Notes: generated by a model from the letters alone, not told the origin. A DNA stretch of 64,000 bases from an uncultured Saprospiraceae bacterium (GCA_905480605.1 CAJQRD010000038.1:1-64000); one strand, 5' to 3'; positions 18,527 to 26,784 are shown, counted from the stretch's first letter. A program made the numbers and translations.

Positions 18527-19957
18527 ATGAAAAATATACTATTTACATGCTTGGTTTGCGCTTTAGCTTTTGGTTTAACCAATGCTCAAGGAGTAGAAAA
18601 CAATAATGGCTCTTCCAACAATGCTTCACAAACTGACGGATACACTTGGATTGGTGATTCAGGTAGCTTTTACTTATCACTTGATAACAACGAAATTCAG
18701 TCTCGATCTGGTACTAATCCAAATACTCTGTTCCTAAACTATTGGGGCGGAGATGTAGATATATTAGGAAGTAGTAATACAACTGGTGACTTAGAAGTTG
18801 ATGGTATAGGATTGTTTTATGACAATTCTACTGATAGAGTAGGAATTGGTACAAATTTACCTACATCAAGATTGCATGTAAAAGCTACAAATCCTGATGC
18901 TTTAAATTTAGAATCAAATTCTCAAACCACTTTAAATTTTTATACAGGTACAACAAAACAATTTGCAATACGAAAATTAGGATCTGGAAATGGAGATTTC
19001 CAATTTAGAAACGAAGGCGTAAGTCCAACTACAGTTTGGGTACATAATGGCCTAGCAAAAATGGCTTTGAACTCTGACGGTTATTTAGGAATTGGAAATG
19101 CTTTTGCTGCTTCCCCCGATACTAGATTACATGTAACCGGAGATAATGATGAAAGCCTATATGACTTGGAAGTTGAAGATACTAATTTTGCTTTTATGCA
19201 ATTTGATGCAGCTCTTCAAAGTGGTATGGCTTTTAGAAATGAGTCAACAACAAATGCAAATATTTGGTACAGAGAAAATGGTACTAAAGGATTGATATTC
19301 AATACCGTTTCTACAGGAGGAACAATCCACATGTTTATAGAAGATGATACAGGAAATGTTGGAATAGGTGATGAGACACCTGATGCGATCTTTGATGTTG
19401 AAGGAGATACAGATGGCTGTAATTTTGGAAATAGATCAGGAGCTGCGCATGGCTATGTCAATACTCAAAGACCAAGTGGATCTACAAATGCAGTTGTACA
19501 AAGATGGAGGGACAATATTACCACAATGGCAACTATGAATGATATTGCTGGTACATACAGATTTACAGTACTAGGAAGTGCTCTAGCTTCAGGAGGAACA
19601 TGGACAAACTCTGATGCAAGACTTAAGAAAAACGTTAATGTCTTGGGAGAGGGAACATTAGCTAAAGTTATGAAATTAAAACCAAGTACTTACTTGTTTA
19701 AAAATACCCAAGAGTACAAATTTTTAGGTTTGTCGGATGAAGAACAAATTGGATTCTTAGCTCAAGAATTAGAGCAAGAGTTTCCTCAAGTTGTAAACGC
19801 GACGATTCAAACTGATGCAGATGGTGAAGAAGTTGTTGACCATGAATTAAAATCAGTGAATTATGAAGCACTAATTCCTGTTTTAACAAAGGCCATACAA
19901 GAGCAACAAGAAATGATAAAAGCGTTAGAAGCTAGAATTGAAATATTGGAAAAATAA
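18527..19957 (+). CDS. Secreted tail-fibre-like protein with C-terminal Peptidase_S74 intramolecular chaperone
   Basis: A signal peptide (MKNILFTCLVCALAFGLTNAQG) is followed by a long repetitive beta-rich region with recurrent DRVGIGTNLPTSRLHV, GYLGIGNAF and GNVGIGDETPDA motifs, typical of trimeric fibres. The last ~115 residues form a Peptidase_S74 (endosialidase chaperone) domain starting at TNSDARLKKNV near residue 360, whose Ser is the usual self-cleavage point. A coiled coil ends the protein (IQEQQEMIKALEARIEILEK). In phages this domain trimerises the fibre and is cut off; in Bacteroidota similar genes are chromosomal surface proteins. No phage genes are nearby. It is flanked by direct copies of one intergenic repeat. 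The exact function is unknown. Confidence 0.8.
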   Translation: MKNILFTCLVCALAFGLTNAQGVENNNGSSNNASQTDGYTWIGDSGSFYLSLDNNEIQSRSGTNPNTLFLNYWGGDVDILGSSNTTGDLEVDGIGLFYDNSTDRVGIGTNLPTSRLHVKATNPDALNLESNSQTTLNFYTGTTKQFAIRKLGSGNGDFQFRNEGVSPTTVWVHNGLAKMALNSDGYLGIGNAFAASPDTRLHVTGDNDESLYDLEVEDTNFAFMQFDAALQSGMAFRNESTTNANIWYRENGTKGLIFNTVSTGGTIHMFIEDDTGNVGIGDETPDAIFDVEGDTDGCNFGNRSGAAHGYVNTQRPSGSTNAVVQRWRDNITTMATMNDIAGTYRFTVLGSALASGGTWTNSDARLKKNVNVLGEGTLAKVMKLKPSTYLFKNTQEYKFLGLSDEEQIGFLAQELEQEFPQVVNATIQTDADGEEVVDHELKSVNYEALIPVLTKAIQEQQEMIKALEARIEILEK

Positions 19958-19977
19958 CCAAAACCAAAAAACAATTT

Positions 19978-20013
19978 AACGGTTCATTTCAAATTAGAAT
20001 TGAACCGTTTTTT
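19978..20013 (+). terminator. Intrinsic terminator after the S74 gene
   Basis: AACGGTTCA/TGAACCGTT 9-bp stem with a 14-nt loop, followed by T5; 20 bases after the stop. Confidence 0.8.
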
Positions 20014-20090
20014 ATGTCTCCAACTCATAAAATAAAATAGCCAATTATAATATTAGAACTCACTTTCAATACATCATTCTTAAGTCCATA

Positions 20091-20266
20091 AAACAAAAAA
20101 GCGTCTTCTCACTTTAGAGGAAACGCTTTTTTTACCTTTAATAACACCCTTTGATATATAGACAACCATTTTACACTTCACCCCTATTCTATCTTCACTT
20201 TTTTGCAATCTATTTGTCATTTAAATGCACTTGATATATGTATAGTCTTGATAGTTAATTTGTTAT
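20091..20266 (+). repeat. Terminator-headed intergenic repeat, copy B (176 bp)
   Basis: Same length and same order of landmarks as copy C: a hairpin head AAAAAAGCGT...ACGCTTTTTT (20095-20132), then ACCTTTAATAACACCCTTTG, TACACTTCACCCCTATTCTA, TTTGTCA, TTGATA and TTTGTTAT. Substitutions are few in the first 115 bases and denser after that. The head is a functional-looking terminator. Confidence 0.9.
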
Positions 20267-20336
20267 ACACTTATTTCTATTTATCTTTTATTTCATAAAA
20301 ACAATAATATTACTGGATCTAAAAACTGTGACCCTA

Positions 20337-20512
20337 AAACAAAAAAGCGCTTCCTCACTTTAGAGAAAACGCTTTTTTTACCTTTAATAACACCCTTTGA
20401 TATATAAACAACCATTTTACACTTCACCCCTATTCTATCTTCACCTTTTTGCAATCAATTTGTCACTTCAAAGCACCTAATATGTGTATGGACTTGATAA
20501 CTAAATTGTTAT
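20337..20512 (+). repeat. Terminator-headed intergenic repeat, copy C (176 bp)
   Basis: Direct repeat of copy B, starting 246 bases downstream of it. Some stem differences relative to copy B (GCGT/ACGC versus GCGC/ACGC, TTCTC/GAGGAA versus TTCCTC/GAGAAA) still allow pairing through G-U, so the hairpin itself seems to be maintained. Confidence 0.9.
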
Positions 20513-20742
20513 CTGTATAATTTTACTTTGAAAATAAAATATTAAAAATTACATACGTGATTAAAACTTTGATACAAATCTTACTTTTTTAGAAGCATTA
20601 AAACGAATAATATATACATTCTTAACATCGCCAAAACGACATTTCAGAAAGCAAGCCTGTACATTCATCAACATAGTGAAAGTATATTTACTACTAAAAA
20701 GAAACAATTGAACAGTTTGACCCTTATATAAATACTAAACAA
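20513..20742. other. AT-rich intergenic tail, no gene seen
   Basis: The 230 bases between repeat copy C and the pseudogene at 20743 hold no ORF of note. They presumably contain the promoter of the broken lipoprotein gene, but no full TAnnTTTG match was found. Confidence 0.35.
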
Positions 20743-21071
20743 ATGAAAATATTTCAGCTTATTCTCTTTTTCATAATCTTATTAAGTATGTGTTGCAAGG
20801 TAACTTTGAATTAACTGAAGAAAACGAAAGACTTAAATTAAGTATCGACGAAACATACAGAGCGTCTTCTGCTTTACCAATTTTCTTTATTTATCTTACC
20901 AGTATACCTACTACAACAGCCAACGCATATGAAGTTGGAGTGGCTATTATTCTTGAAGGTGTTCATGAATTTATCATTGAAGATTGAATAGCTATAAATG
21001 ACTACAGTCACATTCTATATTTCTATAAGCCTTTCAATGTAAAAATTGGCAATGGAGAATTTATAAATTAA
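20743..21071 (+). pseudogene. Broken small lipoprotein-like gene of unknown family
   Basis: ATG at 20743 starts a hydrophobic signal (MKIFQLILFFIILLSMCC) and the frame then stops. From about 20790 a different frame continues as QGNFELTEENERLKLSIDE, runs to a TGA at 20985-20987 just after VHEFIIED, and beyond it stays open and protein-like (IAINDYSHILYFYKPFNVK) to TAA at 21069. One deleted base near 20790 and one TGG-to-TGA-type change would restore a protein of roughly 109 aa. The LLSMCC sequence suggests lipidation. I do not recognise the family. Confidence 0.45.
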
Positions 21072-21135
21072 CATAACTTAGCTTCATATTACAACATTAG
21101 TTTTAAGACAAATACAACATTCTAAATAATATAAA

Positions 21136-22008
21136 ATGAAATATTTGAAATATATAAATATAGTATTAGGATTGATCTTTTGTTTTTCTGCATTTGCTGG
21201 AGGAGGTTGGCCTCAGCCCAAAGGAAAAACTTATTTAAAACTATCACAATGGTGGTCAGTTGGCAATCAACATTACACAGATTTGGGTTTACTTGATGAC
21301 AATGTAACATTAGGAATTTACAACACAAGTCTATATGCTGAGCATGGATTTACCGACAGACTTACAGGAGTAATTTACTTTCCATTTTTCAGCAGAACTT
21401 TTAACAACAACTTGGTTTCTAGTACAACTGGCGAAATATTAGCACCTGGTGATGCCATCAATTCAATTGGTGATACAGATTTAAAAATAAAATATGGAAT
21501 TACAAAACCTGGTTCAAAAATCGCGGTTTCAGGATCTATACTTTTTGGTATTCCACTTGGGAATGATGCCGGAGGTTCTCAAAAGAATCTTCAAACTGGT
21601 GATGGTGAATTCAATCAGTTACTTCAATTAGACGCAGGAACAGGAATTCAACTGGGAGGAAAAACTGGCTTGTATGCAAATGCATATGCAGGATTCAACA
21701 ACAGAACAAAAGGATTTTCTGATGAGGTTCGTTTTGGGGCAGAAATCGGTTTGGGATTGAATGATTACAAGTGGTTGTTTATTTCAAGATTAAATGTTTT
21801 GCAATCTTTAGAAAATGGATCATTGCCCAATCAAATTACAAGCACCTCTATCTTTGCTAACAATACTGAATATACATCAATAGGATTTGAGGCAAATTAT
21901 ACTGTTAATAAAAAATATGGGCTCTCTATAGCATATGCGACTGCTGTCAATGGAAGAATAATAGTAGCAAGCCCTTCATATAGTGTTGGCGTATTTGTTA
22001 ATTTGTAA
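21136..22008 (+). CDS. Outer-membrane beta-barrel protein of unknown function
   Basis: A 290-residue protein with a signal peptide (MKYLKYINIVLGLIFCFSAFAG) followed by alternating beta strands typical of the 'transporter'/phenol-degradation MetA-like small porin group. Landmarks are AEHGFTDRLTGVIYFPF, IGDTDLKIKYGI and VSGSILFGIPLG; the last ends in a hydrophobic strand and FVNL, a plausible barrel terminus (aromatic, then terminal Leu). No ligand can be named. The candidate promoter of the next gene overlaps the end of this one. Confidence 0.65.
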   Translation: MKYLKYINIVLGLIFCFSAFAGGGWPQPKGKTYLKLSQWWSVGNQHYTDLGLLDDNVTLGIYNTSLYAEHGFTDRLTGVIYFPFFSRTFNNNLVSSTTGEILAPGDAINSIGDTDLKIKYGITKPGSKIAVSGSILFGIPLGNDAGGSQKNLQTGDGEFNQLLQLDAGTGIQLGGKTGLYANAYAGFNNRTKGFSDEVRFGAEIGLGLNDYKWLFISRLNVLQSLENGSLPNQITSTSIFANNTEYTSIGFEANYTVNKKYGLSIAYATAVNGRIIVASPSYSVGVFVNL

Positions 22009-22013
22009 CTTTG
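22006..22013 (+). promoter_or_regulatory. Candidate -7 promoter element (TAACTTTG) overlapping the upstream stop codon
   Basis: Exact TAnnTTTG; its TAA is the stop of the barrel gene. A TTG at 21986-21988 sits 17 bases upstream as a possible -33. The ATG at 22031 lies 17 bases downstream. Confidence 0.5.
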
Positions 22014-22030
22014 CATCAAATTCATTACTC

Positions 22031-22573
22031 ATGACAATCATAGAATCTGAACGAATAATATTGAGAGACCTGGTTGACCAAGATATTGAGATCTTTTATA
22101 ATTACCGATCAGATGATGACTTACTCAAATATCAAGATTTTAGTGTCAGGAGTTTGGAAGAAACCCAGACGTTTATTCAAGAACAAAAAACAATTTCAAT
22201 TGGCCAATCTAATCAATGGAAGCAAATTGGTATTGCGCTTAAGGATAATCAATTGATTGGTGACTGCGCTATACAATTTACGCCAGAAGAAATCAGAATT
22301 GCTGAAATCGGATGCACCATCAGCAGGGAATTTCACAGCAAAGGATATGCAACAGAAGCACTTAGGCTTTTGACAAAACATACTTTTAAAAATTACCCTA
22401 TTCATAAATTCAAAGCTCTAGTAGACATTAGAAATTTACCATCTCAAAAAATGCTGCTCAAAGTAGGTTTCGAAAAAGAAGCACATTTCAAAAAACACTA
22501 TTGGGATGAAAAAGATAAAGACTGGGTGGATGAATTGCAGTATGGACTTCTTGGGCAAAAGATTAAGGATTAA
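22031..22573 (+). CDS. GNAT family N-acetyltransferase
   Basis: The start at 22031 gives MTIIESERIILRDLVDQD, the standard RimJ/RimL-like opening; the longer reading from 21983 would overlap the barrel gene and adds non-homologous residues. The acetyl-CoA loop reads REFHSKGYATEA near residue 97-108, with the NLPSQKMLLKVGFEKE helix after it. 180 aa. Acceptor unknown. A promoter candidate lies just upstream, so the gene is probably transcribed alone. The tail of the gene merges into a 7-base tandem repeat. Confidence 0.85.
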   Translation: MTIIESERIILRDLVDQDIEIFYNYRSDDDLLKYQDFSVRSLEETQTFIQEQKTISIGQSNQWKQIGIALKDNQLIGDCAIQFTPEEIRIAEIGCTISREFHSKGYATEALRLLTKHTFKNYPIHKFKALVDIRNLPSQKMLLKVGFEKEAHFKKHYWDEKDKDWVDELQYGLLGQKIKD

Positions 22574-22595
22574 GGATTATGAATTATGAATTAAA
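22561..22595. repeat. Imperfect 7-bp tandem repeat (GATTAAG)
   Basis: About five units: GATTAAG GATTAAG GATTATG AATTATG AATTAAA. It starts inside the last codons of the acetyltransferase gene and its stop is part of the array. Confidence 0.6.
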
Positions 22596-22754
22596 AAGGA
22601 TGTTTTAGATCAATGACTATTATTTTTAATTTGTTTTTTCCCTTATAGTTGAGGTATTTATTTTCTCAAAGATTGTCACAAAGAAAATACTAAGTTACAC
22701 AGAGAATTTACTTATTGAATCATTAGATCATTGAATCAATATTGGCATTTCAAA

Positions 22755-23558
22755 TTAAATAAAAACATTAGCAACCAAATCACTTACAGTTGGGTGATCA
22801 CTTCCTCCGATAGGTTCAATTGTTACATTTAGACTTGTTGCATTGTCTATGAACTTAATGCCTGTATACATTTGATTGGCATCTAGAATACCAACATTGA
22901 TCATTTCGCCATTGACATCAGCCCACATTTGCAAACACTTACCAGCTGGTAGATCAGGAAATGAGCTCATTGCTACCATTGATTTTTTTTCTGAATCATT
23001 CCAATACGCAATCATATTAAGGTCATTTGCCTGTGCATTACCTTTCAACAAAAACTTTTTCGTTGCTATGTTATTAACAAAGGCAAATTCATCAGCCAAT
23101 CTAGAAAGCTGTCCTGACATTTCAAGATTTTGAATCTTTTGTATTTTGAGTTCCTTTCTAACTTCTGCTAAGTCTGCGGAAATATCTTTAGCTGTATTAA
23201 AATTAGAATATGCAACCCATGCGAATGCCAATAACAAAATACTTGCTGCCGCCGTCAGCCATCTTGGAAATGCAAACGGTTTTTCCTTTACAACTTGCAT
23301 TTGTGCTCTTGGTTTATCTGCGACATTGTCATTTTTAATAGCTTGCTTTATCTTAGATTTTAAATTTATTGGTGGCTTAACCTTCATTGCTCCTGTCATA
23401 TCCAATAACAAATTATCAAAAGCTTCTTGTCGTTGCCTTAACTCAGGTGATGAACTAAGCAACATAGCAATTTCCTTAGATTGATTGTTATCAGTCAATC
23501 CTAGGAAATAAGCTTCCAAAAGACCAGAATCAATAATATGTTTTATCTTATCATCCAT
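22755..23558 (-). CDS. Anti-sigma-K factor, RskA family
   Basis: A membrane-anchored anti-sigma factor. The N-terminal ~80 residues form a cytoplasmic anti-sigma domain (GLLEAYFLGLTDNNQSKEI, PPINLKSKIKQAI). One transmembrane helix follows near 100-118 (WLTAAASILLLAFAWVAYS), then a periplasmic coiled coil and the RskA C-terminal domain (PAGKCLQMWADVNGEMINVG, TIEPIGGSDHPT). 267 aa is normal. The start overlaps the sigma-factor gene by 16 bp, so the pair is translationally coupled and should act together. RskA sequesters its ECF sigma factor until signal-dependent proteolysis. Confidence 0.9.
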   Translation of the reverse strand: MDDKIKHIIDSGLLEAYFLGLTDNNQSKEIAMLLSSSPELRQRQEAFDNLLLDMTGAMKVKPPINLKSKIKQAIKNDNVADKPRAQMQVVKEKPFAFPRWLTAAASILLLAFAWVAYSNFNTAKDISADLAEVRKELKIQKIQNLEMSGQLSRLADEFAFVNNIATKKFLLKGNAQANDLNMIAYWNDSEKKSMVAMSSFPDLPAGKCLQMWADVNGEMINVGILDANQMYTGIKFIDNATSLNVTIEPIGGSDHPTVSDLVANVFI

Positions 23559-24118
23559 GCAACAACTAAAAATATATTTATTTCGTTTTTTCTAAATTGA
23601 AATATCCTATTCAACTCTCTCAACGCGATTTTTAATCTTGACTTAACTGTCCCTAATGGCACTTCTAAGTAGTCACTTGCTTCTCTTTGTGTCATACCTT
23701 TAAAAAACAAGACTTCAATAATAACTTTATATTTGGTTTCTAGCCCATTTACCTTTTCTCTTAAGTCTATTTGATCTATATTGATTTGACTTACTTTAAA
23801 ATTATAAACTCCAGAATCTAACTTTTGGATGTCATCTGTCAAGTATCTTTTACTAGCCCGCAGTTTATCAATAGCTAAATTCCTACAAATGTTCATCAAC
23901 CATGTAAATAATCTAGATTTTTTTGGATCATATTTATCAGAATATTTCCAAATCTTAATAAAACTCTCTTGAAGAACATCTTGTGCCATTTGTTCATCAG
24001 TAACAATTTTTAGAATATAACCATACAAATTGTCACCATAATGATCATAGATCAAATCAATGGCTTGCTCATCTTTATTTATGAGCAATTGGGTTATATG
24101 AATAGAAAGTTCTTCCAT
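23543..24118 (-). CDS. ECF-type RNA polymerase sigma factor (SigK-like)
   Basis: A sigma-70 family ECF factor with region 2 (DLIYDHYGDNLYGYILKIV, the QDVLQESFIKIW helix and RLFTWLMNICRNLAIDKLR) and region 4 (YKVIIEVLFFKGMTQREAS, then VPLGTVKSRLKIAL). 191 aa. Overlap with the RskA-type anti-sigma gene points to the SigK/ECF19-like group. In mycobacteria SigK/RskA controls the fasciclin-domain proteins MPT70/MPT83, and here a fasciclin gene lies divergently 149 bp away, suggesting the same regulon logic. The promoter it recognises could not be read from the spacer. Confidence 0.9.
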   Translation of the reverse strand: MEELSIHITQLLINKDEQAIDLIYDHYGDNLYGYILKIVTDEQMAQDVLQESFIKIWKYSDKYDPKKSRLFTWLMNICRNLAIDKLRASKRYLTDDIQKLDSGVYNFKVSQINIDQIDLREKVNGLETKYKVIIEVLFFKGMTQREASDYLEVPLGTVKSRLKIALRELNRIFQFRKNEINIFLVVAWMIR

Positions 24119-24267
24119 ACGGAAATACTAATGTAGGATTTTTTATGACAACCATTTGTCGAGATCATCAATAATAATAAAAAAGAAAATATATCAGCCA
24201 GCGTAGTCCAAAACTGAATTGCATTCGTATATACATCGACATTTTACTTTCACAAACAAATTTTATT

Positions 24268-24824
24268 ATGAAATTATACACGATTATTTTTAGCCTTATG
24301 TTCATTTTTAGTTTCCAAACTTTAAATGCACAATGTGATTCGCATAAAAAAAGCAGTCATTCATCTTCTTGGAATAACCATAGCGACTTGGTTGACATTG
24401 TATCCAACAGCGATGATTTTTCAACTTTGACTGTAGCACTAAAAACTGCTGGGCTGGTTAAAACCTTAAAAGCAATGGACCTTTTACGGTATTCGCACCT
24501 ACCAATGCTGCTTTTGCCAAATTGCCAAACGGTACTGTAGCTTCTTTACTAAAACCAAGCAACAAAAATCAACTTTCAAAGATATTAACCTACCACGTTA
24601 TTGAAGGTAGATTTACAGCCAAAGACGTTATAAGTGGAATTAAGGCTTCGAATGGAAAATTTGAAATTCAAACGGTAAGCGGAGGTAAGTTGATAGCAAC
24701 TTTGGAATCTGACATAGTTCTTTTAACCGATGAAAATGGAAATAAATCTGCTGTCCTACAAACTGACTTGGACGCATCCAATGGCATTGCCCACGTTATA
24801 GATTCTGTCGTATTGCCAAATTAA
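24268..24824 (+). pseudogene. Secreted fasciclin (FAS1) domain protein, frameshifted
   Basis: The first reading frame gives a signal peptide (MKLYTIIFSLMFIFSFQTLNAQ), a His/Ser-rich linker and the FAS1 start (DLVDIVSNSDDFSTLTVALK). Near 24472-24477 (GCAATGGA) the frame is lost. A neighbouring frame immediately supplies the missing GPFTVFAPTNAAFAKLPNGT and the rest of the fold (LTYHVIEGRF, GIAHVIDSVVLPN) to a normal FAS1 end. One deleted A (GCAAATGGA expected) restores an intact protein of about 185 aa. FAS1 domains mediate surface adhesion. Whether the lesion is real, a sequencing error or bypassed by slippage cannot be told. Probable target of the divergent sigma/anti-sigma pair. Confidence 0.8.
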
Positions 24825-24833
24825 CAAACATTG

Positions 24834-24858
24834 GAAGAGGCCGCAAGGCCCTTCTTTC
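24834..24858 (+). terminator. Intrinsic terminator after the fasciclin gene
   Basis: GAAG(A)GGCC-GCAA-GGCCCTTC hairpin with one bulged A and a GNRA-like GCAA loop, followed by TTTC; 10 bases after the stop. Confidence 0.7.
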
Positions 24859-25045
24859 TGCTTTTAATGAATGATCACTACGCTTGCTTTAGCTCTCCCA
24901 AAAGCTCTACCACCTTAAGCTTTGCACTGATATGTTGTAATGTGAAGAGGATATTTCTTAGATTATTATCATTTCAGATTACATTGCACTAATCCATTAT
25001 ACAAAGGCAGATCCAAGCACACTTCTCAAATCCATAGAAAAGTTG

Positions 25046-25053
25046 TAAGTTTG
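25046..25053 (+). promoter_or_regulatory. Candidate -7 promoter element (TAAGTTTG)
   Basis: Exact TAnnTTTG match 43 bases before the DUF4197 ATG. The -33 side is weak. Confidence 0.45.
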
Positions 25054-25088
25054 AAATAATTCAATAAGCTTATCAGAAATTCAAATTT

Positions 25089-25799
25089 ATGAAAAATGCT
25101 CTTGTGCTTTTTTTAATGACACTTACACTTGTATCATGTGACCCTAAGGATTTACAGCGTGTGCTCGACACTGTTGGCTCAGGTACTCTGAGTAATCTTG
25201 ATATCTCTAACGGGCTGAAAGAGGCATTGCAGTTTGGCGTAGATAATAGTATTGATTTCTTATCTGTAAAAGATGGCTATTACAAATCAGCTTATAAAAT
25301 ATTGCTTCCAGATGAAGCCAATACAGTGATTGATAAATTAAAATTCATTCCTGGATTTAGCAATCTTGAAGAAGAATTAATTAAGCGAATAAATCATGCA
25401 GCCGAGGATGCGGCATCAAAAGCAGGACCTATTTTTTTAGGTGCAGTAAAAAGTATAACATTTGATGATGCCATGAATATTCTAATGGGCGATAAAAATG
25501 CAGCAACCAATTTTCTTCATGATAGAACATATCAGAGTTTATACAATGAATTTAAACCCGTTTTGGTAAAGTCACTCAATCAACTTGGAGCCTTAGACTA
25601 TTGGTCAGATGCTGTAAACAAATACAATGCTCTTCCTTTTGTAAATGACGTAAACCCAGATTTGGCAGATCATATTAATTCCAAAGCACTTGTTGGTTTA
25701 TTTGATTTGATAGAGAAAAAAGAATTGGGTATTCGTTCTGATATATCTCAAAGAACAACTGGTCTACTGCAAAAGGTATTTGCGAAACAAGATCGTTAA
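25089..25799 (+). CDS. DUF4197 lipoprotein
   Basis: A 236-residue predicted lipoprotein; the signal ends in the lipobox LVSC with Cys17. The rest is a DUF4197 domain (SNLDISNGLKEALQFGVDNS, YKILLPDEANTVIDKLKFIPG, a FDDAMNILMGDKNAATNFL segment and SKALVGLFDLIEKKELGIR). The family is widespread in Gram-negative bacteria and has no established function. All expected segments are present, so the gene looks intact. It stands alone between the fasciclin gene and the convergent Dus gene. Confidence 0.88.
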   Translation: MKNALVLFLMTLTLVSCDPKDLQRVLDTVGSGTLSNLDISNGLKEALQFGVDNSIDFLSVKDGYYKSAYKILLPDEANTVIDKLKFIPGFSNLEEELIKRINHAAEDAASKAGPIFLGAVKSITFDDAMNILMGDKNAATNFLHDRTYQSLYNEFKPVLVKSLNQLGALDYWSDAVNKYNALPFVNDVNPDLADHINSKALVGLFDLIEKKELGIRSDISQRTTGLLQKVFAKQDR

Positions 25800-25823
25800 A
25801 ATAAAAAGATAATAATTATGACC

Positions 25824-26771
25824 TTAGAACTCTAATGTCATAATTTTTTTTACGGCAATATCGTAAGTCTCAAATGTTTTACATTTCTTGATCATCTTTA
25901 CAACCTTCGTTGGATTATCAAATGTTGTTGCAAAGTACTCCCAGTAACTAAGCATTTTCTTTACAACACCTTTCTCACCTTTCAACTTTTCTTCAAATTG
26001 ATAAAATAAGGTGTCGTGGAATTTACTAAATACTTCCATACGATCATCTGGATATTCTAAAGTATCATCTTTAATCATTGAAGGCAAAAAAGGATCTGAA
26101 ATTAACCCTCTTCCTATCATCCAATGATCAATACTTGGGAATCTTTCTTCCATTTCGCGAAATCGATCCACGGTGGTTATATCACCATTATAGTATAACT
26201 TCAAACTTGTACTTTCTATGCATCTTTGAAATGCATTTAAATCAACGCCTCCTTTATACAGTTGCTTACCAATGCGAGCATGAATTCCAACGTTTTTTAT
26301 AGGGTACTTTTCAAGGATTGGAAAAACGCCTAATATTTCTGTATTGGTTTCATAACCCATTCGCATTTTCATTGATACCGTAATATCCGTTTCGGAATGA
26401 ACACGATCGAGAATATGGTCGATTTTATTAGGATCACAAATCAGACCTGAACCCATACCTTTATTTGTCACCATTGGATATGGGCAACCTAAATTCCAAT
26501 TTAATTCTTTATAACCTAAACTTTGAACATACTTGGTTACAAAAATAAATTCATCAGCACTGTTTGTCATAACTTGAGGTATGATAGTAAGTGTTTTATT
26601 ATTTTTTGCCAAGAGATCTTTTTCATAACCAGGCTTTATAACAAACTTACCATTAAGCCTGATGTAGGGTGCATAAAAAACATCAACCCCACCAAAGTAT
26701 TTCTGGAATGCATTCCTAAATTGAAAAGTGGTAAACCCTTGAAGTGGAGAAGATATAAGTGTACAACTCAT
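25824..26771 (-). CDS. tRNA-dihydrouridine synthase family protein
   Basis: A FMN-dependent enzyme that reduces uridine in the tRNA D-loop. The start at 26771 (MSCTLISSPLQGFTTFQFRN) fits the family, whose flavin barrel begins with xxAPMxGxTxxxFR; six extra upstream residues are not needed. The catalytic cysteine lies in NWNLGCPYPMVTNKGMGSGL near residue 95, and VSMKMRMGYE, HARIGKQLYKG and YYNGDITTVD are barrel motifs binding FMN and tRNA. It is about 315 aa, DusC/DusA-like. A TACTTTTG element lies only five bases upstream of the ATG, so the mRNA could be nearly leaderless. Confidence 0.85.
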   Translation of the reverse strand: MSCTLISSPLQGFTTFQFRNAFQKYFGGVDVFYAPYIRLNGKFVIKPGYEKDLLAKNNKTLTIIPQVMTNSADEFIFVTKYVQSLGYKELNWNLGCPYPMVTNKGMGSGLICDPNKIDHILDRVHSETDITVSMKMRMGYETNTEILGVFPILEKYPIKNVGIHARIGKQLYKGGVDLNAFQRCIESTSLKLYYNGDITTVDRFREMEERFPSIDHWMIGRGLISDPFLPSMIKDDTLEYPDDRMEVFSKFHDTLFYQFEEKLKGEKGVVKKMLSYWEYFATTFDNPTKVVKMIKKCKTFETYDIAVKKIMTLEF

Positions 26772-26776
26772 GGCTG

Positions 26777-26784
26777 CAAAAGTA
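26777..26784 (-). promoter_or_regulatory. Candidate -7 element (TACTTTTG) immediately before the Dus start
   Basis: Minus-strand TAnnTTTG match ending five bases before the ATG. If used, the transcript would start at or near the start codon. Confidence 0.3.

Noticed and set aside
18527-19957. Prophage interpretation of the S74 tail-fibre-like gene
   Set aside because: The gene has its own signal peptide, promoter region and terminator, and no capsid, portal, lysis or integrase genes are nearby.
20091-20512. Possible CRISPR-like array (two spaced repeats)
   Set aside because: The repeats are 176 bp with a terminator hairpin, only two adjacent copies, and no cas genes.
24878-24973. Minus-strand stretch reading LRNILFTLQHISAKLKVVEL to a stop
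   Set aside because: Might be the last ~30 codons of a lost gene, but it is too short and unrecognised to call.
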